NCBI GenBank assembly: GCA_001466705.2
Contig: LATX02000198.1
Span: 372,001-436,000 of the forward strand
Source: Moniliophthora roreri
Lineage: Eukaryota > Basidiomycota > Agaricomycetes > Agaricales > Marasmiaceae
Reading direction: 5' to 3'
DNA length: 64,000 nucleotides
In this document: positions 33,035 to 45,108 of the stretch, piece after piece
Numbering within the stretch: position 1 is the stretch's first letter
Layout: every line of letters begins with the position of its first letter
Translations under genes and position numbers: made by a program
Notes under the pieces: model-generated
Seen by the model: only the letters and a program-made list of their open reading frames with translations
What the model was told of the DNA's origin: nothing
The model's database searches: none

Positions 33035-35266
33035 ATGCCTGTTGCAACAACGCACGAGGTAGTACCAGAGGTCCACCATGTTACGTTAGATACCATTTTC
33101 CATGGTATCGAGCACCCTACATCAACTCCCGATTATCCTGTTCACCAGTATCGCGGAATCAAGTACGCCTCTGTACCAGCCCGCTTCAGACCCTCAAAAT
33201 TGTTTGCGTCCTATCCGCCCGTTACTGATGCTACAAAATACGGTCCAATATGTCCTCAAATGAAAAACATGAAGAGTTTTGAGGAGATAATGTTTGGACT
33301 TACAGACGATGAGATTCCGAATCATCCCCTTCTTAGACAAAACGAATTCGAGTGTCTTAATCTAAACATCACTTGTCCTGGTGGCCTCACCTCACGGTCG
33401 AATCTTCCAGTAATGGTTTGGGTTCATGGGTGCGTTCGCTTCATATATCTTTCATTATAATCACTCCTAAAGATTTTTTTTTACAGTGGTGGTGATAGAG
33501 GTTCTGGGTCAAGCTGGGTGTACGATGGCGGACATCTTGTTCGAAAGAGTATGCTAATAGGCAAACCTATTATTATGGTCACATTCAAGTGCGTATTTTT
33601 TCCCACTTTGCCGAGCGCTCTCATCTGATTCTGATCCTAAAGCTTCCGCCTCGGATTGTTTGGGTTCGCTGCCGGTCCAGTTATTCGTGAAGACAACAAA
33701 TCCGTGGGAGAAGAAGGTGTAGGCAACTTTGGTTCGTTATCTTAATTCTGGTGTATTTTCATGCTTTTCTAAATATGGTCCTGTACAGGTTTGCGCGATC
33801 AACGTAAGCTCCTCGAGTGGCTACATCACTATATCCACGAATTTGGTGGCGATCCTAATAACATTACCTTATTTGGCGAATCGACTGGCGCCTCTGACAT
33901 CATTTGCCATCTGCTCTCCACATTAAATGAATCGCATCCCCTGTTCCACCGCGCCATCGTCCAGAGCGCCGTGTTGGACTACAACTTGCCTGATGTGCCT
34001 TCCGCTGGTTGGCAACTCAATAGACTCATGTCGACATTGCGAGTTACGACATTGGAGCAGCTGCGCGCCGTGGAAGCTGATCAGCTGGTTCAGTTTGGCC
34101 AGACCATGAGGGTAGTGGATGATGGTGTCTTCCTTCGGCCTCGATGGAAGGATTCTTTTGTTCCTGAAGACGCACATAGACGCCAACATCATCTCGACTC
34201 ACAACGGCTCTTGACTCCAACGAAGTCCAGATCATCATCGGCTCGTCGCAAACCCCATTCTTCCCACTCGCAGTCTAGATCACGGCCTCGCCCTCCTCGG
34301 TCAGGCGCTTCGATATCAGCGACTCTGGTGCATTTGCCCGCAAATCTACAACCATTGATCATCGGTGATTGCGCGGGTGATTCCATGTTGTGGTCAACTC
34401 CGATATCGTATTGGACTGCTTCTTCGGTGACCCGTCGGCTAAAAGCAGTCTGCCAGTCACTCTCCAAGTCTAGCGCATTGCTGAATGCCTACGATATCGT
34501 TTCATCTCCCTACGCCAATGATCACGAAGCGGATCTTGAAAACTACGAGCGGATATTGGAGCTTGTGAACGATGCTCGTGTGGCTTGGCCCATTGATTGT
34601 CTTGCAGTGAATGCAAGGAGGGAACGTGGTGGCAGGGGTGTTTGGCGATACGTTTGGGATCAGGATGGCCCCACTAAGAGCGTACCGCATCATGCAGCCG
34701 ATCTGGTGTATTTATTCGACAACATCCCCGTCATGAAGAAGGAAGCGGAAGATGAACTGTTTCCCGAGCACTTCTTATTCGACGATGATGAGGATGCCCA
34801 TATGACAGAGATTGCCGCCACTACCGACTCGGGTGAAGGTGGTGCCGTTCGCAGCGCGCTCGTCAAACGCCGAAGTTCGTCGAGATCAAGAGGTGATGTA
34901 GAGACATTCGATGCCTCGATGGTGGACCTGGATACCCTGGATCTTCACATGGAAGAGATAAGGTCCGACTCAGGTGTTGGCGTCGGAGATGGATGGATGT
35001 CTCCTGTTGTGGACTCGTACTCATACACGCGTGTTCGAGATGCGATTCAGGAAAGGTGGATCGCTTTCGCTAACGGTGAGACACCATGGAACGAGGATAA
35101 AGTATGGGTGTTTGGACCCGAGGGTGAGACTGGCGAGCGCAGCGGCTGGATCTTTGATGGGCGTCGCCGAAGGGGTCTCTGGCGCGAAGTGTTAGAGCCT
35201 CTTGGAATGAGTATGGTTATGAAGGTTGGCGTCGAGCTGAGTAGAGGCCCGCCGCTAAGGGGATAG
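33035..35266 (+). CDS. Carboxylesterase-type alpha/beta hydrolase with basic insertion
   Basis: Four exons (33035-33429, 33487-33588, 33643-33731, 33789-35266) give 687 residues, with all phases consistent. Type-B carboxylesterases hydrolyse carboxylic esters through a Ser-His-Asp/Glu triad. Visible are YRGIKYASVPARFRPS near the start, the oxyanion region VWVHGGGDRGSGSSW, FRLGLFGF, GNFGLRDQRKLLEWLHHYI and the nucleophile elbow FGESTGASD, where Thr replaces the more common Ala after Ser. A candidate His is in SVPHHAADLVYLFDNIPVM. Between about residues 300 and 350 there is an unusual Arg/Ser-rich insertion (KSRSSSARRKPHSSHSQSRS). The protein lacks a signal peptide, so it is probably intracellular, unlike many fungal lipases of this fold. 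Substrate is unknown. Confidence 0.85.
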
Positions 35267-35879
35267 ATGAAGTGATTTATTTTTCTGATTTCATTTTGGA
35301 TTCATTTTGGATTTCTAAATTTCGGGCCTTACTTTTAATGTCTTTGGGTTTCCTGCATTTGGTTTGCTCTTTGCTGTGTCTTCATCCTTTGCTGAACATC
35401 TTAATTATTCGCATCGCAATCACGTACATTTGTATCTGTTGCCCCTGCACAAGTACATTACTACTCTCCAAAATCCCCCCAATTCCATTTCATCGGCTTC
35501 ATTCACTGGTGTATTTTAGCACGACACTTGTATTTTGTACATCAAAAACAGTGATTAATTGTGATACGCATTCACGTGAGCGAGCCGATTTCCTTTATCA
35601 TGATCTCGACCCTGAATGACAGTAACCACGTGGCGGTAAATAAATGTTGAAGTTCCATTTTTCTGTACGCCACACCTTTCTACAAACCACCTACCATTTC
35701 CATACTGTCCGGTTTCATTGGCCATATCTTCCTGGACCGTACTCTCTAAATACTTGAGGTGGTGCGGGTTCGTGAAAAATCCGTTCTAATCAAAGGCAAC
35801 AAACGTCGTTTCCCAGGTCTGAAGGTGGTGCCACTGCGGCCAAGTTCTTTCTGGAATTCGGGAAGATTCGAATTTTAGG
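35267..35879. other. Intergenic stretch
   Basis: 3' flank of the esterase gene and promoter of the next plus-strand gene. A T-rich open frame (35272-35619) encodes only hydrophobic residues and is probably untranslated sequence. Confidence 0.4.
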
Positions 35880-38800
35880 ATGAAAAGACCGCGTCAATCA
35901 CTAGCTAAAGCCCCAAAACGTTCCAACATACATGACTCGGACCCCGACGCGCCTGTAACGAAACGGCCTAAAGGCGCTGAACCACTCAAACCGCGAACAG
36001 GACCACGTCGGAAGGTCGCGTCGAACCACCAGCCATCACTTTCAGAAGAACCTTCCCATTATTCCGATACCCATAGCCAACAGAACATACAGTCGCCGTC
36101 AGAACTACCGACTCACAATGATTCTACCGAGCTTGATCCATGCTCTTCCAGTCCACTATCAAACCTTTCTGACGAGAATGAAAACCAGCACAAACCGAAG
36201 CGACTGGCAGCCTCTGAGGATCTTTCTATTGATGCTTTGGCCCAATCTGAAAATCAGCACCCGTCGCCAGGGGGACCTATTGCCGTCAGTAACGAAGTTC
36301 GCGAAAGAATCCTCACACATAGTCGACAAGTTTACGAATTCAAGACGCGTCGAAAAAATCAGGAGCTCCAAGCGGAGAAACAATGGATTGAGGGTCATAG
36401 GGACAGACTGGCACGTTTCTCTGATGTTCTTTCGCTGAAATACATGGTAACTGGTCCGGTTGTTCAGGCATGTACAAGATGCAATTCCCTTGGTCAAAAA
36501 TGCACCATTCCTGGGAACCTTGCTCGCTGCGAAAAATGTGCCACGGACAGGTTGGCTAAGCGTTGCTCGGTTTTTCGCATGTATTGCTTTGATAGAGTGG
36601 TGGCACTGAGTGGCGCCAGTCGGTCCGAGGTCGAAGCTGTCCATCAGGTACTAACGTCGGATTTTCCTTTCTTCGATCTCGAGACTGACAATTCTCGTTC
36701 CAGTCAGTGAATGGCTACAGCAGCGAAGATGACTTCAAGATAACAGACACACGTCTACTTCCAAAGGAGAGGGATCAATCGATGAAAGAGCCCGAGTCCA
36801 TAGTCCCAGAATTATCTCTCGAAGAGTCGGGTCCAAGTCTATTATTACAACAAGATCCCGTTCCTTCGAGTGAACGACGAGATGATTCCCAAACCATTCG
36901 GCCCGAATCGCCAGACATGTTGGACGCCATTGAATCCGCACCACTTGAGGAGTTTGCGGCACAAGGAGAACTTGACAAGGCAACAGGGCTAGATGTCCAA
37001 CGAGCGTCATCTGAGGCAGCGTGGTAAGCTGGAGTCTATCGCTCTCTGATCGTTCCTACTGACACGGAATTTAGGTCGAGTTCTAGTGCGGTAGAAAAGT
37101 TAGCATCTAAGGAACAACTACTTGAAACCTCGAATCCGGCGGTGTGAGCTCGATAATCCTCGTAATTTCTTTTTGACTTGTTTGAAACTAACTCGGTTAA
37201 TAGGCCAAGTTCAGTGGATATAACACAGGACGACGCGCCTTTCGAAAAGGAGGGAGAAGAGGCAGGAGCCAGTGATAATTTGAGTGAACCAGCATGCGTG
37301 GAAGCAGGTCGGAATGAGTAGGTCTTTAATCTTATTGTTGTATCTCTTTGAAGTGACATCCATTCATAGAACGGACATGGTACACGCATGCGAAGGGCAA
37401 GGATCGAGCGACCATGAAGTTATTGCTGAGAAGAACCCACCTGAAGAAAAAGACACCACTGTTACACCTACTGCTGTCATGTCCCCTAGCACAGAAACTA
37501 CTCGCGAACCGGGTACAGCTCGAGATGCGCTGCCACCAGAAAACAATACTGGGCCGAAAAGCGGCACACAAGTCGATCAGGAGCTGACCATTCACATGGA
37601 AGTGAACAGGTTGAGCCAGTAAGTCAGTGCCCACATATATTGGTCATCTTTGACATAGCATCTCTTCCAGAACTGATGTCACTGATGGTACACGCGTCGA
37701 AAACGCGCCAACGAAGGAAACATATCAGGGCGATCTTCCCCGTGGAGCTCCAGAAGAGGATGGAAATTCGATGTCACAAGAAACGAAGTATGTTTGTACT
37801 TCACCTCCACAGATCTTTCTTTAAAATAGGCATAGATCGCGTCCTGACATGGATGAAAGAAGCGAGCAAGTGGCGTGTAAGGATCCGTATGTACTGTGCT
37901 TCGCGATCCTTCTCCACTGTCCTGAGTACTTTAGCAGATCGGAAATGCCCGACATGACGAACCTCGGCCATCAGGGAGCCTCGGAATGTCCCCAAACAGC
38001 TCCTCGGTCTTCGTGAGTGTTCCAGTTCGAGAAAATTCTGTCCCTTCGTATGTTGAATTCATTTCTAGACTTGGAGCCATGAATGTGATCGTCCCAAACA
38101 CCGGCGATAATGATGAGCCACCACAAGAGAACTTGCAACAGACCGCGTGAGTATTCCTTGCACATTTCATGTTTCCGATTCAAGTAGTGACCTCGTGCAG
38201 ATCTGCGATGGATATGAACATTGCTAAGGATCAGTCCGAAAGTACCGACGAGCATCAATTACATCATGTTGAGTTGCAGGCAAGTGTTGGGAACCCCATG
38301 GTTGACGTAGTTGCGGAAGAAGAGAGGGGTGCTAGATACAGGGCAGCAGCCGGCGAGGTGGATATCCGTGATGCAGTCGCGGACCTCTCGCTACGCGGTG
38401 AACCAGAGACCGGGGATGTGATGGAGCCTACCATGAGTATTCATAATCAAGAGCCGTTGGAACAGGCCGGGTGAGTGTTTTTTGCACATCCAAACAAAGT
38501 CCAATGTACTAATTGTGATTCCAGATCCGAAATGGACTCGGAAATTCGTGGGCACCCAGCTGAGAGTGCTGATACACCCACTGTCCAGTTCACTGAGCAA
38601 CTTGTGTACGTTCTGCCGGCATTTTAATGTTACACCCTCTGAACTCGTTAACCCCAGGGTGGACACCGTCGATGAACTGCACCAACTACATCGTGATGAG
38701 TTGCAGGAGGCCATTAAGAGCTCTATGGTTGATGTGGCTGCGGAAGAAGGCGAGAGTACCGGATCCAGGATGCCAATCACCGAGTTGGAGATTTACAACA

Positions 38801-39219
38801 CATCAACAGATCTCTCGCTATTTGCAAGCCAAGCCTCGCTCTCCCCTCCTATACCAGCATTCCTTTCCCTGTATTCCGAACCTCCTTCACCGGAACGTCG
38901 CCGTATGCCAAATTCCGATGCCTACGACGACGAAAATCGCACGCCGAGACAAAACATACCTATCCCGTCTATGTACCGTGTTGAACCGCCTCCGACAATG
39001 CAAACAGTCAACACCACAACGCCCAGTGCATTGTCAGACATCTTGGATCGTGTGTGGGAGAGCGTGCTGGAAATGGAGGTCAGCGCAAGGAACGGCGACT
39101 TGCAGTTGGTCGGAGGTCACAGTGACCAAATCCATGCCCGTCTCGAGGAAGCCAGGGAGGCTGCATTGCGTATCTCTCAGCGAGCATCGCAGATTTCACG
39201 TTTGGCATCTGAGTTATAG
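35880..39219 (+). CDS. Large acidic multi-exon protein with Cys-rich N-terminal motif
   Basis: About twelve exons spliced by hand. The first (35880-36652) starts MKRPRQSLAKAPKRSNIHDS, is basic and Ser-rich, and ends with a Cys cluster: ACTRCNSLGQKCTIPG, ARCEKC and RCSVFRMYCFD. This looks metal-binding and recalls motifs that recur in Agaricomycete proteins. After a phase-0 junction (HQ|SVNGYSSEDD) come about ten short exons of acidic, disordered sequence, every one bounded by phase-2 introns. Two of them are clearly related: DEHQLHHVELQ … MVDVVAEEE and DELHQLHRDELQEAIKSSMV then DVAAEE. The last exon ends with a helical segment (LSDILDRVWESVLEMEVSAR … RLASEL, TAG at 39217). Overall about 800 residues. 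No function is recognised; it could be a nuclear scaffold or regulator. Confidence 0.6.
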
Positions 39220-39402
39220 AGCTCGATCTGCTGTAAAGTTTTGTTTCTCGTCTGCACTAGCCTTGCTTCATTTCTTGCTGATTGATTGATACTCTTTACT
39301 ATACTCCGCGACAGATACGATAGTCATCTAATACTTGAATTGAACTATACAAGATAGAAATACGTACACAACTTCTTGGATACCCATCATGCAAATATGT
39401 AG

Positions 39403-40916
39403 CTATATCAATGTTTCAATGTCCACTTCCGCTGGCATCTTGTCATTTAATACTCCAGCTATAACATTATTAGCAGCAAGAGTCGCCATCCCTACTCGTG
39501 TTTCAAAAGTAGCACTGCCTATGTGGGGCACGATGTTGCATCTGCATCCAGGTATTGGTGAACTCGGTGTAAAACAACGATAATAATTACTTGCCTAGGC
39601 TCTTTCAACAAAGGATGATCCTGATACAAGTTTGGTTCGCCTTCTACAACATCCAGTCCAGCACCCCAAAGCCACTGCTCTCTCAGAGCTTTTGCCAATG
39701 CGTCAGAGTCAACGACAGTTCCACGGCCAGTATTTACCAATACTCCGTGCTTCTTCATCTTCTTTAGAAAGTCCTCGTTAACGAGATGCTTTGTCTTCTC
39801 ACCACCCGGAGCCAACACGAACACCACATCACTCTCACTTGCAAGTGTATCGAGATCAACAGCACGTAGTGATTTGAGTTGAGGTTGATGCTGTTTCAAT
39901 ATCGCCACATCGCGTTCGAGTTTGGGTAGAGATGATGGATTGGAGTAGTAGATGCAATCTGTCACTCCGAACGCAAGGGCACGAGAGAGCGTAGCTTGTG
40001 CGATTCGACCAAATCCAAGGAAGCCGATGGTACGTTTGGGATACTGAGAGGTCGTGCTGAATTGAGGACCACACAGGGCGAAGGGTGACCAGGTGAATTG
40101 AGGCCACTATAGGAACCATCATCAGCGATTCGATAGGATCCCTGGAAACGTAACAATACGTACTCGACCTTCCCTTGCAATCGCCATCGTCTCGTTAACA
40201 TTTCTACCAGCCATCAAAGCAAGCATGATTGACAAGTCCGCAACTGCACAACAGCAGATTAGACGAAATCAATGATTCAAGCTTTTCAAGTACCGACCCG
40301 CATCTGTGAGAACATCGGGTGTGTATCCTAGCCTCAGATTTTGCTGTGCGACCAGGGGCAGGTCGACATGTTCTGCCATGGGACGTTATCAGATTCGTAA
40401 ACACTGGAGAAACGCTATCCCCACCGTATCCCACCGACATGGTAGAAATTACGCGTAGACTGGGTCCAGCTGAAAGAATCAATGGTATTCCGAGGTACGT
40501 GATATTCGTGTAACGAACCAGCATCAAGTAATTCTTGGTTCACCTGTGCAGCATTAATCAAAGCCAATACCACAGCGTCAAATCCGACGACGCACCTTTT
40601 CAGTTATCATTAGCAAAACACCAGTAGCTCCCGCAATATTCTTCAATAGCCAATCACGGTCACAAGCTCGGTCTTCTGGCCACAGCACGACCTATGTTCA
40701 TTAATCACAGATAGGAATGAACTTTATCAGACGTGAGAGATGATGATTATGACTGACCTCAATGTCCTGTCTTTTGGTTAGGATGGGCATAACATCGGGA
40801 CCTAGGTCTCTACAGACGACGACTTTTGGTTTTTTGGGGCTGATATGGGAAGATATAGTCGTCAGACGGGTCTGAGCTTGGACAGTACGAGAGCTTATTG
40901 ACCCATCGGAAGACAT
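39403..40916 (-). CDS. D-2-hydroxyacid dehydrogenase (glyoxylate/hydroxypyruvate reductase type)
   Basis: About eight exons from ATG 40916 (MSSDGSISSRTVQAQTRL) to TAG 39403. These enzymes reduce 2-oxoacids such as glyoxylate or hydroxypyruvate with NAD(P)H. Visible are KPKVVVCRDLGPDVMPILTK, LRVISTMSVGYEHVDLPLVA after splicing, GRNVNETMAIAREGR, and the Rossmann motif KRTIGFLGFGRIAQATLSRA (G-x-G-x2-A). The three catalytic residues are all present: Arg in VLVNTGRGTVVD, Glu in GLDVVEGEP and His in NIVPHIGSA. The last intron uses a GC donor (AG|GCAAGT). The frame stays open upstream to 41009, giving an optional longer N-terminus (MYERSVVPISILPFVHKIPQ), so the start is uncertain and a targeting peptide is possible. 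Confidence 0.85.
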
Positions 40917-41236
40917 GATTGAGCGGTAAAGAGTGGGTGTGCTGTTTAGTTGGGGTATCTTGTGAACGAAGGGAAGAATGGAGATGGGAACTACGGAGCG
41001 CTCATACATGCGTATCGACCGGTCCGCGGACCGCTTTAGGGTTCAACAGCGCAACACCAGATCGTTCCGAAGTCCTGTATTCTGTACAGTAATTACAATT
41101 ACACCAATATCTATCCTGGGCGACTACATATGTATCCTATCGTTGAGGGTAGTCGAAGCTAGCGCTACAAAAAAAGCAAATAAATAGAAGAAAAAGATAA
41201 GTCGTCATCGAAAATGAAGTCCGCTTTTGTTCATAA

Positions 41237-42647
41237 TCATTGATCTCCAAGGGCAAATGTGGGTCTCGTTTCTTGAGTAGAGAAGACGATACCTCCAGGT
41301 GTCGATGTGGATTCAGCTGCTGAGCTAGAGCTTGAAACTGCAGCAGTGATAACGTCGGTAGCAGCAGCTGAAGTTGGAACCTCGCTAACGACAGCCGAGG
41401 AAAGGGGAGCGCTGGCTACAACTGAGGAAGCCGATACGATGCCGCTGGGTGCTGCTGTAGGAGATTCTGTGATTGCTGTAGGAACGGCAGCAGAGGAGGC
41501 GCCTATCACAGTCGCGGGTCCACTTTGAGATGAAACAGCTGGGAGACCGGCGCTAGCGGAAATGGGAGACACGGTTGCGGCACCAGTAATCTCTGCTGGT
41601 ACGGCAATGAAAACGGTGGTAGTCTCGACAACAGTGGTAGTGACAGCAGCACCTGCGCCAGCATCGGATACGGGTGCAGATGTCACTGCAGTAGCACTGG
41701 CGGTAGAGGAGGGCGAGATGGTGATAGTTGATACACCATTGACAATTTGTCTCCTGTTCAACAGGATGGTGGTAGAGGGAGGAGTCGAGGACGTTTCAGC
41801 AGCAGCGCCGCCGTTGACTGGGGTGGCACTGGACAAGGGGGCGGAAACGGAGGCAGAAGCGACAACTGGTTTAAGAGTGATGACTGAAGGAGTGACTTCT
41901 ACTGCAGAAGAGGTGGCGACGGAGGTTGAGACAGCGATGGACGAGGAAGTTGCGCTGCCAGAGACAGATGCGGATAAGACCTGGGAAGCTGAAACAGATG
42001 CCTCAACGGAAGAGGTCGCTGCACCGACTTGAGTGCCGGTAGCCGATGAAGACGCAACGGATGAAATAGGAATGGTAACGGTGACTGTGTATTCAATGCC
42101 ATCATTGCAATCTTCGTCTTGGTCGGTTTCGTCTGTAGTGGTGTTGTTATTTCCACTCTGACCGTTGACTGCCTGGCCAGTCACTCCTCCATCGACACCG
42201 GCATCCTGGAACCTGCGTGCAGCGTCATCTTCCCTGTCACAAGAGAGAGATGTGCCTTCAGAGTTGACCAAAGGGAGTGCGAAGCATTTTAAGCCAACAG
42301 AACACGCTGTGACCTGCCAATTTCCTTGCACACATTGAGCGAAACCATCTGAGACGCATGCAGTTTCTCCATCTGTATACAAACAAGCCGGTGAAAAACA
42401 ATCCCAAAGTTCCGAAACACAGCCACGTACCTTGGCAAGAATCGGTTTCCTTGAGAGTAGCAAACTGAGCGTTGAGTTTTTGCGCATCGAGTGCATTTTG
42501 CTTTTGTAAATCATTGGCGCGAGGCACATATGAGCTACGCAAACTGCGAGCCACCCGGCCATGAGCCGTCCTCATAAAGAGCGTTGGTGCTGCGTTGACT
42601 GAGCATGATGCGAGAAGAGCAGAGAGAAAGAGGCTGATGGGGGCCAT
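41237..42647 (-). CDS. Secreted CBM19-like protein with long Ser/Thr/Ala-rich region
   Basis: Two exons (42431-42647, 41237-42372) give 450 residues. A signal peptide, MAPISLFLSALLASCSVNA, is followed by a short linker and a six-cysteine module: DSCQDGETACVSDGFAQC then VQGNWQVTACSVGLKCFALP and GTSLSCDRED. This matches carbohydrate-binding module 19, a chitin-binding module of fungal wall proteins. The intron at 42373-42430 interrupts the module in phase 1. The remaining 300 residues are almost only Ser, Thr, Ala and Val with repeated short motifs (SASVSAS, TTTVVETTTV), a likely O-mannosylated stalk. No GPI tail is obvious at the C-terminus (TRPTFALGDQ). It is probably a wall-associated or secreted glycoprotein. 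Confidence 0.8.
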
Positions 42648-43553
42648 GATAAATCTGGAGTCTTCTTAAAAAATTAAAAAAGATGGTTGAAGTCGTAGAT
42701 GTCGATAACGGGGAGCACCGGGCTCTAAAAAAATTTTGAGGAAATAAGAGATGGAAGGGAAGGGGTTGTCGTGGGCTGAGCACAAACTGGGGGTTGAATA
42801 TCTTCCAGCGGGACCATTATATAAAACAGAGAACAATGAGCTCGATTCGATCGCAACCATATTGTGGTCGCAGTCATTGTCTAATGGGCAGGTCTTTTTG
42901 TTGGACCTTGGGGAGAACAATGAAAACGGAAATTGCCGAGAAACACAAACAACGTTCCCAATTTGGATATTGATATACAAACAAGGTCTGCTACTTATAT
43001 ACTTACTGTACAGCGACTAGTATACATTCATTTCACTAATTTTACAGGGTTTGGTGTAAAGCACGCGTACAAAAATACACTATTAAATCCCAGAGATCAG
43101 ATTTTGAAATTACTTCACCAGTCACCCACCCGACCCAGTAACACAACTTGTCTATTGGAAACGTCACTGATGCCCTTGAGGATCTAGTCCCGCGACCTGG
43201 GGAACAAGTCATGTAGCACGGAAGTGTCCGCTCACAAACGGGATCAGACTCCCTTCTCCTTCCTTCCCTTCCCCCTTCCCCCGTGACAGTTGAAAAAGCT
43301 TCAACACTGTCACTTACTTCATTCTTGCTTCCTTCCTGGCGCAATTCCAGTATCATACGGGAGCATGCGACACTCGGAAGGCTATCATTGCTCAGTTTGA
43401 GGCGGCTCACGAGTAGTGTTGTCGATGCTTACAGTCCAGAAAAGCTTGTTACCAGGTTCTTCATGTTAGGCTACGCAACAACGGTTGAGCTTCCTGAGCA
43501 TTTCAAATCGTAGTAGCGTTCACTTACAGGAGCCAACTAGTAGGTGATGCTGG
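42648..43553. other. Intergenic stretch
   Basis: Promoter side of the CBM19-like gene and 3' flank of the next gene. A TATATAAA-like element (TTATATAAAACAG) lies near 42815-42830. An open minus frame at 43042-43410 has no start context or family support. Confidence 0.4.
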
Positions 43554-44764
43554 TCAATATCTAAAGTCCTGCAAGCAACGATTGTCACTTACACAAAACA
43601 TAAGAACATTGGTCAAACTGACAATCATGATTATCAGCAAGTAGAGGAAGCCTTGCGTGACGCGTAAGGAGACATCTCCAAACTAAAACGTAATGTATCT
43701 ACGCACTTTCCCGCTTGAGGATACTCAATAACGGACTGTTGAGGCCTCGGAAAGTGTAACATCGATAGATAGTTGCCGCCATAATCACAATATCTCGGGG
43801 CGAGATACAGTTGAGCCTTCGTTCAGAATAAATCAAGTCCCCACTTACCGAAAACAACCTCGGAGACATAGGTGTAAACATAGCGAACGTATCTGTTCAT
43901 AATTGAGGTTAACCATTCGAAGCAGAATGCAATTTGGAAATGAAACTAACGGCGGATGTCTAGTTGCAACGAAGCAACCAACATATTGAGGACCTTCGTA
44001 TCCGACTTTAAGAGCCTCCATGTCCAAGATTGCCCACTAAAAATTGTCGAGTTTGAATTCCATTCACCAAGATATCCGGACTTACAATCTTTACTCCCGT
44101 GAATGCAATCATCAGCATACAGGATAACCATAACACGTTCTTATGTCTGCCCCAAAGGGCGTACAGACGTAAGACAAAGTACCCTGCGAGTGTTGTATTA
44201 GACTTGGTTTGGTACCAACGGGAATCAAAACCTACCTCCAAGTGAAAGGAAAATAACAAGCCGCAGGATTTGAGGATAGCGGATCCAGCGCTCACAGTCC
44301 GTATCGCTCCATCGAGGGTCATGAAAGGCTGCAGGTTCCTTCAACTTTTCGGGTGCAAGGCTACTCTAAGAGGACTTACCAACGATAATCACGGCATATG
44401 ATAACGGCGTTAGATACCGATTCTATTTGATCCTTTGAGTATTACTTCCGGACCTCAGAGAGTAAGGTCACTACAGTGACTCAGAAGCCTACCACACACC
44501 ACAAACAGGTTACCACGCTGAACCCCTCTCTTTTCCATATGATATCAACCTCGTCCCCTAATGTAAGCAAGAAATCATATATGACCATGACTACCAGCAT
44601 CCACATGAGAAGAACTTTGGAAAAGAAATGTATACAGGAGCCACACACCGAAAGCCGCGAGTGCAAACATCTTGGTTAGTTGTCTAGCCGAGGTTAGCTT
44701 GAGATCAACCGGCAATAAGTAGGGGGCCTTACAGGTGCTCTGCAGTCCTAGTGGCGTCTTGCAT
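43554..44764 (-). CDS. Seven-helix membrane protein (DUF6533-like)
   Basis: Many short exons spliced from ATG 44764: MQDATRTAEHLQLTKMFALA, then VMVIYDFLLTLGDEVDIIWK, NRYLTPLSYAVIIV, SDTDCERWIRYPQILRLVIF, GYFVLRLYALWGRHKNVLWL and FRGLNSPLLSILKRES, followed by FLYLLIIMIVSLTNVLMFC. The pattern YD-x-LLTL-x-x-EV…W, NRYL, RLYALWGR and NSPLL is that of the large Agaricomycete DUF6533 family of predicted membrane proteins, whose role is unknown. Tryptophan, hydrophobic helices and positions agree. The segment after the fourth helix (44020-43860) and the C-terminus are not resolved: the best ending is a short exon finishing ILTSITY near 43554, much shorter than usual. The 3' end may be truncated. Confidence 0.6.
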
Positions 44765-45108
44765 GCCAGGGGGCTACAAAAGGACGAAGCAAGGCGCACC
44801 CGAACTCAGCTTTAAAACGTCGAGGAAAAACAGCAATGGTTGTGGGCGCTTCGGCTCTAGAAGGGGGCTACTTGCTGTAAGGAGTTGCGGTTCGTGAGAT
44901 TGAAATTATCGCATGTTCCTTGGCTTTGTAGCTGATGCTGAATCTGGTGACGACTAATAATACTTCGGCGTACAGCAAATGACGTGTTGAGTGAATCGAC
45001 AATGGGACTACGCTTCTAGATTGGGGCGCGGGCTACAGCATTCACGAAAATGGCAATATTAAGGAAGGCCCACAGGAAGTACAGCAAAAGCTACCTGACA
45101 GGACGAAT
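44765..45108. other. Intergenic stretch
   Basis: Short spacer with no gene or repeat recognised; promoter side of the membrane-protein gene. Confidence 0.4.

Noticed and set aside
35272..35619. 115-codon hydrophobic open frame after the esterase
   Set aside because: It is T-rich sequence just after the stop codon, likely 3' untranslated region, with no homology signs.
41307..42032. Long plus-strand open frames opposite the CBM19-like gene
   Set aside because: They are antisense to low-complexity Ser/Thr/Ala codons, which leave the opposite strand open by chance.
43042..43410. 122-codon minus open frame between the CBM19-like and DUF6533-like genes
   Set aside because: No recognisable motif, skewed composition and no splice or start support.
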